DNA from: Pseudomonadota bacterium
GTDB taxonomy: Bacteria; Desulfobacterota; Desulfobulbia; Desulfobulbales; JAGXFP01
Assembly: GCA_018814305.1 (NCBI GenBank)
Contig: JAHJAA010000007.1
Location: 1 to 44,163 of the forward strand
Length of the DNA: 44,163 nucleotides
Direction: 5' to 3'
The stretch's first letter is position 1; each line of letters begins with the position of its first letter. A model generated the notes under the pieces. It saw only the letters and a list, made by a program, of their open reading frames with translations. It searched no databases and was not told the DNA's origin. Positions 29,384 to 38,696 of the stretch are shown piece after piece. A program made the position numbers and the translations under genes.

Positions 29384-31825
29384 ATGAAAATTACTGATGG
29401 CTCAGGAGCAGACCTTACTTCAAACAAAGTTATTGATAGCCTTAGAAACAAAAAAATAAATATAAGACTTAAAACTGAGCATTCAATTTTAGGAATTAAG
29501 GGGCGCAAACAGTTAGCTAAGCTATTTGATGTTGTTAGCGAGTTTCTTCAAAATAAGAAAATAAATCCCGGTCATATCAAGGGGATGATTGAAATTGTGT
29601 TTGACCCTCATACAAAGAGTTTCGATCCTACAGTTGCCGCTTGGGGGATTCTCTTTTCAGGATTGTTGACTAAGGTTACTTTTAGGTTTTCCTTTCCTCA
29701 TGGAGACGTAGGTAAGAGCCCCGCTTTATATCGCCTGAGTCAAATACTTCTTCCACATCTTGTGTTGAAGAAAACCAATATTGAGTTGCGGTCCTATGAT
29801 ATAGGAAGACCTGGGAAGCTATTCTCTTGGCAAAATTTTCTGCGTCAACACCTTAGGGTCTCATCAGCATATCTGCCACCAATAAATCTTAACAATAAAA
29901 ATTATGTTTTTTACTTCGATAATAACGCAAGGGTTATCTGGAATAGTCTATTTAATGCAAGTGAAATTGCGAAGCTACTTGAAAAAAATGTTCCCCATAA
30001 ATCAACCTCTTCATCAAAAGACAAAGACATAGGTAAATTAATATTTAATATTATTCGTGAAAGATTGTTAGATGAATTGTTTGATAATGGTGAAGTTAAT
30101 TATGAAAGAATTGTAAATGTTTTACTAGTATTATATATGGCAAAAGCAATAACATTATTGAAATGTTGGATAGTAGTCCTTGATAAATATATTTCAGAAG
30201 GAAGTAATGCTCGACTATATCGTTATGTGTCAGGAAAGTCTAGCAAGGTAGGCTCACTAAAATATAACGAAAAACTAGAATACTATAAGAAAAACAAAGA
30301 AATACTAAGTCAAGTATTTGATAGTTCTCCTTTTTCAGTCTTTTTGTTTTCTTTTTTTCTAATCAACAATTACTCCCCAAACATGTATTCAGGTGATCCC
30401 GATCATCAACTTGACAAATTATTAAGTCAAATAAAGTCTATTCGAAACGTTTCTGTTGAAATCTATTCAGGGGTTTATGAGTTAGCTAAAAACATTGTTG
30501 AACATGTTCCAGAAGGAAATGGTTTTATAATTGGCAGGGTGTTTACAGCTGATTATTTAAAGGAAATTTACTCAGAGGAGTATGAGGATTTCAGGACCTA
30601 CATAAATTCATTTCAAGGTGATCAGCAATTTTTTAATTGTGTTGTCTTTGATAATGGGAAAAAGGGCATTTTGTATAAAACTCAAAGCAAAATTACCAAG
30701 CTAATACCGTCGGTTCAAAACAAGATTCTTAAAAAGCATTTATCAGATGAATTGGAGTGTTTTAATAATCAAACACTGGGGTTGCATGATTTTTTTGATT
30801 TGAAACATGTTCGAATGTTTCACCAGAAAATCAGGACCGCCGCGAGCCTCGGTCTGTTAATGCTAACAAATATGCTACGCATTAATAACGGTTTTTTATC
30901 TGTCAGTAGTGTTGATAAACATGGAACTCAGGGGATAGTTTACTATGGGAATGAAACAAAATCTCTACAAGGGGAATGGTGGGCAAATATTGGTACCCAA
31001 TTTGAATTATTTGTGCCCGTGTCCGCCAAAAAACCTCTTGAGTTACGAGCTCGACAGTATAGGCCTGTAGAGCCAATTATAGCAGGCGATGCATATGAGG
31101 GGCTTCTTAACTATTGTACCATAGATGAGAAAGATGAAATTCATAGCTCCTGTAATATTTGTGATCCTCATGTATTGTGTCTACATAATTCCTCAACTAC
31201 CAATGTTCATTGGGAATCATTTCATCTAGAGCATGCAAAACTATTTAACAAAATCAGTAGTTCTAAATGTAATGATCACCATAGAAAAGTTTTCACAATT
31301 AAGATCGAAGACAATAACAATTTTATAGATGCGAGCGACCTATTTCGTTTGTTAGCACAGCTGCAAATTGAGGTGGGATATAATGCTGTCGTAATTTATA
31401 ACCTCAAAGAAGAAACGTTACATACCTTTTTTGAGATATTCAGAATATATGGAGAACTTTTGGGAATGGATGTTTGGAGTGGACACCAAACTGCACTTTT
31501 TTATTATGTCCCACAGAGTTCGTCATCCCATAAAAAGTTTAGCGCTTTTTTAGTTACAGGTCGAACTTTAAGGGATTTAGTGAATTCAAACGAAACCATA
31601 CATTCCCATAGCCCCGGTGATCCAATATGGAATGATTTCTTTCCTATGACGCAGAAAAGTGGAGAAGATGAAGATCTTATGGAGAAACAAATTGACAATC
31701 CACTGGTTATTGATGGGAAATACTTGATTCCACTGGATTTGGTGCTAAAAGTTGATGGGCTTTCGTTGTTCGAATGGAATATGCGCACTAACCTCTTAGA
31801 TGAATTGTTAGGAGGTGACTTGTGA
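29384..31825 (+). CDS. Large GHKL-ATPase-like protein, first gene of an unnamed three-gene system
   Basis: The frame is open from ATG 29336, but I prefer ATG 29384 (MKITDGSGADL), as no ribosome binding site precedes the first, giving about 813 residues. I do not recognise a named family. The middle has features of a GHKL/histidine-kinase ATPase: an N-box-like VYELAKNIVEHVPEGNG near residue 370, a D-box-like VVFDNGKKGI near residue 420, and a G-box-like AASLGLLMLTNMLRINNGFLSVSS near residue 490. A cysteine-rich stretch (SSCNICDPHVLC) follows near residue 590, which could bind metal. No His phosphoacceptor domain is evident. The coding DNA is very AT-rich. The stop overlaps the next GTG. Confidence 0.65.
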   Translation: MKITDGSGADLTSNKVIDSLRNKKINIRLKTEHSILGIKGRKQLAKLFDVVSEFLQNKKINPGHIKGMIEIVFDPHTKSFDPTVAAWGILFSGLLTKVTFRFSFPHGDVGKSPALYRLSQILLPHLVLKKTNIELRSYDIGRPGKLFSWQNFLRQHLRVSSAYLPPINLNNKNYVFYFDNNARVIWNSLFNASEIAKLLEKNVPHKSTSSSKDKDIGKLIFNIIRERLLDELFDNGEVNYERIVNVLLVLYMAKAITLLKCWIVVLDKYISEGSNARLYRYVSGKSSKVGSLKYNEKLEYYKKNKEILSQVFDSSPFSVFLFSFFLINNYSPNMYSGDPDHQLDKLLSQIKSIRNVSVEIYSGVYELAKNIVEHVPEGNGFIIGRVFTADYLKEIYSEEYEDFRTYINSFQGDQQFFNCVVFDNGKKGILYKTQSKITKLIPSVQNKILKKHLSDELECFNNQTLGLHDFFDLKHVRMFHQKIRTAASLGLLMLTNMLRINNGFLSVSSVDKHGTQGIVYYGNETKSLQGEWWANIGTQFELFVPVSAKKPLELRARQYRPVEPIIAGDAYEGLLNYCTIDEKDEIHSSCNICDPHVLCLHNSSTTNVHWESFHLEHAKLFNKISSSKCNDHHRKVFTIKIEDNNNFIDASDLFRLLAQLQIEVGYNAVVIYNLKEETLHTFFEIFRIYGELLGMDVWSGHQTALFYYVPQSSSSHKKFSAFLVTGRTLRDLVNSNETIHSHSPGDPIWNDFFPMTQKSGEDEDLMEKQIDNPLVIDGKYLIPLDLVLKVDGLSLFEWNMRTNLLDELLGGDL

Positions 31826-34800
31826 ACCGAGGTTACGCCTTTCTTGGTGCTCATGTTAAGCTAGGAGCAAAAATCCACATAAGAGATTTTTTCTTTGGAC
31901 GACATATATTCCAAAATAGTTATTACTCCTTAAGGTGTGCTTTTTTAGTTTCAGGAAAAATTTGTGATCTAATAGAGGAAAAAAGAAAAAATGAGTATAT
32001 TGAAGTAAAAAGTATTTCAATACTAATGAACGGATCTTATGGCGAGTTGCTTGCAAGTAATGTATGCAGGTTTATCTCTGATAAAATAAAAAGCATTACA
32101 GCAAACTATATCATTTATGATGACCTGAGCAATTCATTTTTGGATCTTGATGAGTTAAATGAATATTATTGCGTGGTTGTTCCTATTGCTAGTACTTTGT
32201 CGACAGCAAACAAAATGATTCGGTGCGTTAACATAGAAAACAAAAAACAATCTAAATCACTTGGACATCCAATAAATGTAATAATTGCTGGTCATAAAGA
32301 ACTTTCGGATATAGTCGATGATAGTGGTTTAGTAACTGATACATTAGTCAAAAATTATTGGGAACGAATTGATGTTGACAAAAGAGTAATTAGTCTCTCT
32401 CGTGGCCGTGGAAAGCAGGAGTATTGCGTATACGTACCCAGTCAGTGGGAATCTGGAAAAAATTGCTCATTATGTTTTCCTGATGATCCACTTATCGAGA
32501 AGTTTCTATACCATGTTCATAAAGCCTCACTAGTCCCGCCCCTAATATTAGACTTTCCTGAATCAAAAAAAGATGGTGGAAAATTTTCAGTTGCTATTAA
32601 CTTTTTATTAGGAAGTAGTAGAAATAGAATATCCCCACCGGAAATATCCTCTCCGGAAAATCATGAATATCCCGCTATTCTGACAGATAAAGTACTTGAA
32701 TATAATCATTACACTCGTGGCTCTAATCATTTCATTTATTACATAGATACAGTTAAATTTTTTGAAGAGAACGTATCCCAAGTAGAAAAGTGGTTAGAAA
32801 GAATTTCTCCTACAGTATTTAAGAATATTTCTGCTGCTGAATCTGTGCTGTTAATTTCTCCGGCTCACCCAACTAATTCGGGTTTTGTTAATATTATTAA
32901 CAGGAAGTTATTCGGTAGTACTGCGGAAATTTATCACTGTGAAATTGGTGAGGAATACAAACAAGATATTGACCGCTTTTTTTCTCGAAGAATTAAAGAA
33001 AACACTAAAATATATTACGTTGATGATGCTATTTGTAGCGGGGGGACCTTTTCTAGATTGAGTCACCTTCTTGGATGGCAATCTTTTAATGGTAATAGCA
33101 GGAAGTTCGATGGGGCCTTTTTTCTTATTAATAGGCTTTCAGTTGAAGCGGATAGTTCAATTAGAAAAAGACTTGATGAGGTCCTCTTTTCTTTTGTCAT
33201 GCTTGAACTTCCTGTGATGTTAAGCTCCAACCGTAATTGTTATTTATGTAAAGCGCTGGAGGACGAAAAAGACATTCTCTCGTCAATAATTTTAGATGCT
33301 GTTGCAACTAGAAGTTACAAAAGAGTTAGTAAGCTGTCTCCTACAGATGCCTTATGTAAAGAGGATAAAACAAGTAGCAAACAATTCACAAAACACCGTA
33401 TGGGAGCTGAAAAACCAGGGCGCTATCTCGAAAGAATGCAGATGGAGCATGATTTAGTTAGATGCTTTTCTTTTGAACCCCATCAAAGTGAATTAAAAGA
33501 AATATTTTCTGAATATGAAAAATCACAGAATGGTGTTGATCGCATATTGCATATATTAAATAAAAATATCAGCACATTAGAGAATAGAATTAATCTTATT
33601 AAGATTATTACTCTTCCTCCTTTGTCCTCATATAATCTTATAAGGTCTGCGTCTCTTAAATGGGTCCTTTTTGAGTTCATTGAAACTGAGAAAATATTTT
33701 CAAAGCTTTTAGATGACTTTTTTTCTAGTGATGAACGTAATGTAGAGATTTATAGGCGCTTAATAAACCGTGTCAGGTATATAAAGTTTTTAATAAGGCG
33801 GCTGGCTCACCTCAGGTCAAATTTTCTTGTGAGGAAAAAGTTCTTCTCAATTTTAAACTCTTTCTATGAAAGAATCAGGAAGGTTTATGATTGTATTCGT
33901 GAAGTTAAGACATCTATAAGCTCTGGGAATATAAAGGATAATAAATCAAATAAACCGTCACAACAAACAGTTGGTCAAAGTCTTCAGAAATTGACAGTAG
34001 TAGAAATTGATTCTGTTATTAAGCTGCTTGATGAATTTAATGTTTTTCTTACATACTGCATAAAGTCGATTGTATTCAATGATGAGACCAAAGCTCTTCG
34101 GCTTGAAGAAACACTTGACTATGTTGAATCAGAACGTCATTTCCATCCAACATTTAAAACACTATGTAGAATGATCAGGATCGAGAATGTCAACCCTGTT
34201 CAAGATTTTTTAAAGCTCATTACTAGTAATAAAGTTCTGCTAGAAGAGAATTTTCTTTTTACAAAACGTAAAATTAATCAAGACAAAGATCGAATCAATT
34301 TTATATTAAAATCTGAAAGTTTTTTAAATCTACATAGGCTCGAACCATTTTATAAGTTTATCGGATTGGATATTAATCCTTTTGATACTGATACCCTGTT
34401 AGAGGATTTACTTATAAAAAGTCCTTTGTGGGACCAAAAAATTCTTCCTTTAATCCTATTGAAAGTTTTCCTTGCCAAAGGAACTAATGTTGAACCCGGT
34501 GAAGAATCACATCTGAAATATATTCTATCATTACTATGTCAAATTTTAGGCATGGCTGATGATACATCAGGTGCATTTTGTCTCTCACGCTATTCAACTA
34601 ATAAGCAGGATGGGGAAGGTTCTTTTTTGACAACAGTCACTGCCAATGTTTTCCCAAGTGAATTGGATGATAATTTTAAACCTAACCTTATTGAAGATCG
34701 ACAAGTAATACCTCGTCTTTTTTCTCATAAAATACTCGAGGGAAACATCCCACCTTTGTCGAAAATACCTTGGACGAATTATGAGGTACTTGCCGAAAGG

Positions 34801-35793
34801 GATCGATATTATGGATATAGTTCTTTGGATGTTACAGAGGATTTTGAAGAGCGTCTTTTCCTTCCAGGAGCCCAGCATTTTTTCTTTTTTAGGTTGGCGC
34901 CAGATGACCCACAGGAGGCCCCGACTGGCATAATATGCTTCTACAAGTTTAATAGGGATTTAATCCCCCTTAACACTATGAGGCTTGTATTATGCATGAG
35001 AAAGGAGTTGTCTGATTACTTTAGCAAGAATTTTGATAATGATATTTTTCGAGAATCTCTAAATGAGAAACATCGAAATGAAGTAGTTGCGGCAATGGGA
35101 CATGGTGTAAAACACTTAATGGAAAAGTTGTTGTTATGCGCAAGAGAAGAGATCGACCCTCAACATTTAAATAAATATGAATCCCTTCACAGCCTATTAT
35201 TTCTTAAAGCACAATTGGCAGAAGCAAATTTACCCAGAAAATTAGTGGGCCTAGGCGAAAATCGATACCGGGTTTTGGGGCAACATGGCTTTCGGTGTGA
35301 TAAGGCACCACAACTACAAATTATATACGATAAAGTCGTGCCAGTAGTTCAAGCCATATTTAGTGGCAAAGTTGTTGTTGATTGCCCTGATGAAAATTTC
35401 CGTAATAACTACTATCGTTTTCCCCCGCATCTTTTGAAAAATATCCTGCTGGAATATGCTCATAATGTCTCTAAAAAACACAATGAATTAGGAGAGGGGA
35501 GTAGTAGGGAAAACAAGGGCGATCCCACGTTAGGAATTAGAATAACCTCAGATCCCCGGTATCTTGGGGAGCATAGATATGAACTTGAGATTTGGGACAA
35601 TCTGGGAAGTTTGAGCCCTTCAAAGTTGGCCATTTTAAACAAAATCGGCCATATTAAAAGCGGTGGAGGTTTAGATCAAGCAGCAATTTTATGGCGCTTG
35701 TTGAATGAAGATGAAGCACCTAAATTTTTAAATAAATCTAATAATATTTTCAGTATTATTCTTCCTTGGAGGTTGGATAAATGGCGGTCTTAA
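31822..35793 (+). CDS. Giant protein with phosphoribosyltransferase motif and C-terminal histidine-kinase-like ATPase
   Basis: The 1323-residue protein starts at GTG 31822, overlapping the previous stop, with GGAGGTGA at 31810-31817. Residues about 395-412 read KIYYVDDAICSGGTF, the PRPP-binding loop of type I phosphoribosyltransferases. CxxC pairs flank it (NCSLC near 214, NCYLC near 475). The middle is helical. The C-terminus looks like a histidine kinase: AAMGHGVKHLMEKLL near residue 1090 with a possible phosphoacceptor His, N-box-like LLEYAHNVSKKH near 1213, D-box-like EIWDNLGSLSP near 1258, and a GGGLDQAAI end. The combination is unusual, and I know no named family. A nucleotide-sensing or nucleobase-modifying kinase would be one reading. 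Confidence 0.65.
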   Translation: MNRGYAFLGAHVKLGAKIHIRDFFFGRHIFQNSYYSLRCAFLVSGKICDLIEEKRKNEYIEVKSISILMNGSYGELLASNVCRFISDKIKSITANYIIYDDLSNSFLDLDELNEYYCVVVPIASTLSTANKMIRCVNIENKKQSKSLGHPINVIIAGHKELSDIVDDSGLVTDTLVKNYWERIDVDKRVISLSRGRGKQEYCVYVPSQWESGKNCSLCFPDDPLIEKFLYHVHKASLVPPLILDFPESKKDGGKFSVAINFLLGSSRNRISPPEISSPENHEYPAILTDKVLEYNHYTRGSNHFIYYIDTVKFFEENVSQVEKWLERISPTVFKNISAAESVLLISPAHPTNSGFVNIINRKLFGSTAEIYHCEIGEEYKQDIDRFFSRRIKENTKIYYVDDAICSGGTFSRLSHLLGWQSFNGNSRKFDGAFFLINRLSVEADSSIRKRLDEVLFSFVMLELPVMLSSNRNCYLCKALEDEKDILSSIILDAVATRSYKRVSKLSPTDALCKEDKTSSKQFTKHRMGAEKPGRYLERMQMEHDLVRCFSFEPHQSELKEIFSEYEKSQNGVDRILHILNKNISTLENRINLIKIITLPPLSSYNLIRSASLKWVLFEFIETEKIFSKLLDDFFSSDERNVEIYRRLINRVRYIKFLIRRLAHLRSNFLVRKKFFSILNSFYERIRKVYDCIREVKTSISSGNIKDNKSNKPSQQTVGQSLQKLTVVEIDSVIKLLDEFNVFLTYCIKSIVFNDETKALRLEETLDYVESERHFHPTFKTLCRMIRIENVNPVQDFLKLITSNKVLLEENFLFTKRKINQDKDRINFILKSESFLNLHRLEPFYKFIGLDINPFDTDTLLEDLLIKSPLWDQKILPLILLKVFLAKGTNVEPGEESHLKYILSLLCQILGMADDTSGAFCLSRYSTNKQDGEGSFLTTVTANVFPSELDDNFKPNLIEDRQVIPRLFSHKILEGNIPPLSKIPWTNYEVLAERDRYYGYSSLDVTEDFEERLFLPGAQHFFFFRLAPDDPQEAPTGIICFYKFNRDLIPLNTMRLVLCMRKELSDYFSKNFDNDIFRESLNEKHRNEVVAAMGHGVKHLMEKLLLCAREEIDPQHLNKYESLHSLLFLKAQLAEANLPRKLVGLGENRYRVLGQHGFRCDKAPQLQIIYDKVVPVVQAIFSGKVVVDCPDENFRNNYYRFPPHLLKNILLEYAHNVSKKHNELGEGSSRENKGDPTLGIRITSDPRYLGEHRYELEIWDNLGSLSPSKLAILNKIGHIKSGGGLDQAAILWRLLNEDEAPKFLNKSNNIFSIILPWRLDKWRS

Positions 35794-36755
35794 TTATTGA
35801 AGATGTGGATGATCATTTTAAAAGAATCAGTACATTTATCAGTGAGCAAGCTGGGCACTCCATAGTTTATCCTGAATCAATAGAGGAAAATCGCAAGTTC
35901 ATTAATTCACTACGATCTTGGTTAAAAAACGAAAAATGGCCAGAAGATGAAGGCAAGCTTGACGCATACTTAGAGCACGATATTGATGTTATCATACTTG
36001 ATATGTGGTTAGAAGATGCACTAAAAGAGAAGAGTGGTAAAAAAGTACTTAAACAAATTAGAACTTCACTTGAGGCAAAGCATAAATATACTCCTGTCAT
36101 AATTCTAACAAGTGATCAACTTGAGAATATTGAAGACTGTTTCTTATCTGAAGATGTAGTAGCAAATTATTATTTGAATAAGTCGTTAGATGGAGTGGTT
36201 TTAAGTGATCAATTTTTAGAGCATCGGTTGAGGACAGCTATTTCAATGTTAACATATTGGAAGAGAGTAGCCTTTGCCAAAGCTGACTTATATGAAGTGA
36301 TTGAAGAGAATAAACAAGAATTAATTTCAGTTATTTACGACCAGTATGGCTTGTTGACCGCAAAAATTGATGATAGTACAGAGGAGATTATTATTGTTTC
36401 AAAAATCCTTTTACGAGTTATTCAAGCACAAATAAGAGAGAATGATCCACGGCTCAATGTGTTGGTTGATAAGTTTTTAGCTGGGTTTCTAAATGAGGAT
36501 TTTGATGAACTTCCTGAAGTTAAGTCAAAGCGTGATGATATTTATCAAAAACTGTCGGAAGGAAAAGAAGAATTGAGGCGACTCCTGAGAGAGGGCGCAG
36601 AGGACACATTGAAACAAGAGTTTATGGAATTTGTAAAAGCAAGCGTTAAAGACATCTCCGGTTGCAAAGATGACACGCCATTGTCAATTGCAATTGCGAA
36701 ATTGATTTATAGGTCAGCTGCCCAGACATGGGAATTTCTATCTTTGAAAGCATAG
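35781..36755 (+). CDS. Receiver-domain protein with unknown C-terminal domain
   Basis: The 324-residue protein starts inside the end of the previous gene (13-base overlap), with GGAGG at 35768-35772. Residues 1-150 form a receiver domain: acidic pair in LIIEDVDDH, phosphoacceptor Asp in DVIILDMWLED near residue 73, Thr in VIILTSDQ near 111, and Lys in YYLNKSLDG near 133. The acceptor helix is longer than usual (an insert at about 45-65). The C-terminal 170 residues are helical and charged with no DNA-binding motif that I recognise, so the output is probably protein-protein or enzymatic. With the two upstream kinase-like proteins it makes a two-component-like system. Confidence 0.75.
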   Translation: MAVLIIEDVDDHFKRISTFISEQAGHSIVYPESIEENRKFINSLRSWLKNEKWPEDEGKLDAYLEHDIDVIILDMWLEDALKEKSGKKVLKQIRTSLEAKHKYTPVIILTSDQLENIEDCFLSEDVVANYYLNKSLDGVVLSDQFLEHRLRTAISMLTYWKRVAFAKADLYEVIEENKQELISVIYDQYGLLTAKIDDSTEEIIIVSKILLRVIQAQIRENDPRLNVLVDKFLAGFLNEDFDELPEVKSKRDDIYQKLSEGKEELRRLLREGAEDTLKQEFMEFVKASVKDISGCKDDTPLSIAIAKLIYRSAAQTWEFLSLKA

Positions 36756-37071
36756 TCTTTGATTTCATGCGAACATATCAATATTTATCTGTTTAAAGTG
36801 AGTGAAAGGGGCAATAACATTTAAATTTCTTAGAAAACAAAAACCTGCTATACTATCAGCAATTCCCGGTGTACTCAGAAACCCAATAATACGAGGGGAT
36901 CTGCAGCAGTAGTTTCATAAACTTTTTTGCAGCCTGTTGTTTTTAACACTTTGTTTTTACTTAAAAAATATTTTACTGGCAAAAGCATTGTCAATAAACA
37001 CCACTTGAAATGCTGTGGGGTACAAGTTGGGGTATCTGTAGTAGGGCACCTTGCTAAGCATTTGAAAAACA
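36756..37071. other. Intergenic stretch before the ISL3 element; no gene seen
   Basis: AT-rich sequence with no open frame of note. The last 8 bases (37064-37071, GAAAAACA) are the left copy of the target duplication of the IS. Confidence 0.5.
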
Positions 37072-38372
37072 GGCTCGTCGCTATTCCGAGTGGTTAATGG
37101 TATGACAATGGTTCATTCCACTCTGGAGGTATAATCATTGAATTCTGAATCCTTGTTCACCGTGGCCCTTGGTATAACTCCCCCTTTGCATGTTGAGGGG
37201 GTCGAGTTCTCCAAAGAGAACAAGCGGCTTGACATCAAAATCGGCTTCCAGCGCGGTGCCACCTTTGCCTGCCCTGTTTGCGGAACCGCCGCCCCTGTGC
37301 ATGACACCAGCGAAAAAACCTGGCGGCATCTGAACTTCTTCCAGTTTGAGGCCTATCTGACAGCCCGTGTTCCGAGAGTAAAGTGCCCCAATGCCGATCA
37401 TGGGGTAAAACAGGTCCAGGTCCCTTGGGCCAGGGCCGGTTCCGGTTTCACGCTGCTTTTCGAGGCGCTCGTCATGGCCCTGGTTAGGGAGATGCCGGTG
37501 AAGGCGGCCGCGGCCATGTTGGGCGAACACGACACCCGCATCTGGCGGGTTATCGATCATTACGTTCAGAGTGCCCGCGCCCAAGCTGACTACTCGGAAG
37601 TTCGTCGTGTCGGTATGGATGAAACCTCCGCCAGGAGAGGCCAAGACTACATCTCCCTCTTTTTTGACATGGACGAGCGCCAGCTCCTGTTTGGCACCGC
37701 AGGGCATGACCATGAAACCGTCAAAGCCTTCACGGAAGATCTCAAGGCCCACAATGGGGTTCCGGAGAATATCACCGACGCCTGTCTCGATATGTCAAAG
37801 GCGTTTATCAAGGGGGTCACCGAAGCCCTGCCCAACGCCGAAATTACCTTTGACCCATTCCATCTGATCAAGCACATGAACGATGCCTTAAGCCAGGTGC
37901 GGGCCGAGGAAGCCAAGTTCTATCCCGAGATGATGAAAGGCAGCCGCTATGCCTTCCTGAAGAACCCCGAGAATCTGACCCCAAAACAGGATGCAACCTT
38001 ACACAGACTATGCGGCTACCGGCTGAAGACAGCTAGGGCCTATCTGCTCAAACTGGCCCTCCAAGATGTCTACTTCGCCCCTTCTCACGAGGAGGCTACT
38101 ATCCGTCTCAAGAACTGGTACTCCAGGGCAATCCGCTGTCAGATTAAGCAGGTCAGAGAAGTCGCTAAAACCGTCAAAAATCATTGGCACGGAATTCTGT
38201 CCTGGTTCAACAGCCAGCTTTCAAACGGATTCCTGGAAGCGGTCAACGGCCTTATCCAGGCGGCCAAAAGAAGAGCCAGAGGATACCGAACCACCAAGAA
38301 TCTGATCAACATGGCTTACCTCATTGCTGGCAAGCTTGATTTCAGGCTACCCACATGAAACAGCGAGGAGCC
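37072..38372 (+). mobile_element. Complete ISL3-family insertion sequence with 8-bp target duplication
   Basis: The left end GGCTCGTCGCTATTCCGAGT (from 37072) and the reverse complement of the right end (GGCTCCTCGCTGTTTCATGT, ending at 38372) match at about 15 of their first 20 positions. The element is 1301 bp and carries one transposase gene. The 8 bases on each side are identical (GAAAAACA at 37064-37071 and 38373-38380), a perfect target duplication of the length known for ISL3. The insertion is therefore intact and its flanks have not been rearranged since. Confidence 0.92.
37138..38358 (+). CDS. tnp: ISL3-family transposase
   Basis: The 406-residue protein starts at TTG 37138 with GGAGGT at 37125-37130. 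It has the ISL3 layout: an N-terminal zinc-finger (FACPVCGTAAPVHD ... VKCPNADHG, residues about 40-90), a helix-turn-helix (REMPVKAAAAMLGEHDTRIW), and a DDE catalytic domain with GMDETSARRG near residue 162, CLDMSKAFIKG near 216 and the Glu in GFLEAVNGLIQ near 366. It cuts and pastes the element. No frameshift is seen, so it should be active. Confidence 0.92.
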   Translation: MNSESLFTVALGITPPLHVEGVEFSKENKRLDIKIGFQRGATFACPVCGTAAPVHDTSEKTWRHLNFFQFEAYLTARVPRVKCPNADHGVKQVQVPWARAGSGFTLLFEALVMALVREMPVKAAAAMLGEHDTRIWRVIDHYVQSARAQADYSEVRRVGMDETSARRGQDYISLFFDMDERQLLFGTAGHDHETVKAFTEDLKAHNGVPENITDACLDMSKAFIKGVTEALPNAEITFDPFHLIKHMNDALSQVRAEEAKFYPEMMKGSRYAFLKNPENLTPKQDATLHRLCGYRLKTARAYLLKLALQDVYFAPSHEEATIRLKNWYSRAIRCQIKQVREVAKTVKNHWHGILSWFNSQLSNGFLEAVNGLIQAAKRRARGYRTTKNLINMAYLIAGKLDFRLPT

Positions 38373-38437
38373 GAAAAACAAGTGATTTGTTGCCATGTGG
38401 GCGGTATGATGTAAAGCCTAAGCCTTTGCCGTTTTAT

Positions 38438-38468
38438 AAAAAAGGGCCTGGTGCAGGGCCCTTTTTTT
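38438..38468 (+). terminator. Rho-independent terminator upstream of tRNA-Met
   Basis: GGGCC (38444-38448) and GGCCC (38457-38461) pair, extended by A-run/T-run pairing, and are followed by seven T. It separates the IS region from the tRNA transcript. The flanking A and T runs would let it act in both directions. Confidence 0.7.
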
Positions 38469-38469
38469 A

Positions 38470-38500
38470 TTGACAAGATGACGAAAATTTTACATATAGT
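38470..38500 (+). promoter_or_regulatory. Probable promoter of tRNA-Met
   Basis: TTGACA at 38470-38475 is a perfect -35 box. The -10 lies within TACATATAGT (38491-38500), with CATATA giving the ideal 17-base spacing. The tRNA begins 23 bases further on. Confidence 0.55.
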
Positions 38501-38522
38501 CAAACTCTTGTGATCAAAATTT

Positions 38523-38599
38523 GGCGATGTAGCTCAGCTGGTTAGAGCATGCGGCTCATATCCGCAGTGTCCGGGGTTCAAGTCCCTGCATCGCCACCA
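38523..38599 (+). tRNA. tRNA-Met (anticodon CAU), CCA encoded
   Basis: A complete cloverleaf is visible: acceptor GGCGATG/CATCGCC, D-arm GCTC/GAGC, anticodon stem TGCGG/CCGCA around loop CTCATAT (anticodon CAT at 38557-38559), and T-arm with loop TTCAAGT. The discriminator A and genomic CCA end at 38599. The elongator-type first pair G-C argues against initiator tRNA. tRNA-Ile2 (CAU read after lysidine modification) is the alternative. It is a possible integration site for the accessory DNA, but no integrase is seen. Confidence 0.95.
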
Positions 38600-38633
38600 A
38601 GCCAATATCCGGTATCATCCGATACTGTCCCGA

Positions 38634-38662
38634 AAGCCCTGAGTAATCAGGGCTTTTTCTTT
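38634..38662 (+). terminator. Terminator after tRNA-Met
   Basis: AAGCCCTGA (38634-38642) and TCAGGGCTT (38647-38655) form a perfect 9-bp stem with loop GTAA, followed by a T-rich stretch (TTTCTTTTTC). It ends the tRNA transcript and lies just before the truncated start of the HigB-like gene. Confidence 0.85.
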
Positions 38663-38696
38663 TTCTGTTGTCCAGTTCATCAGTTTCGAAGAATTT

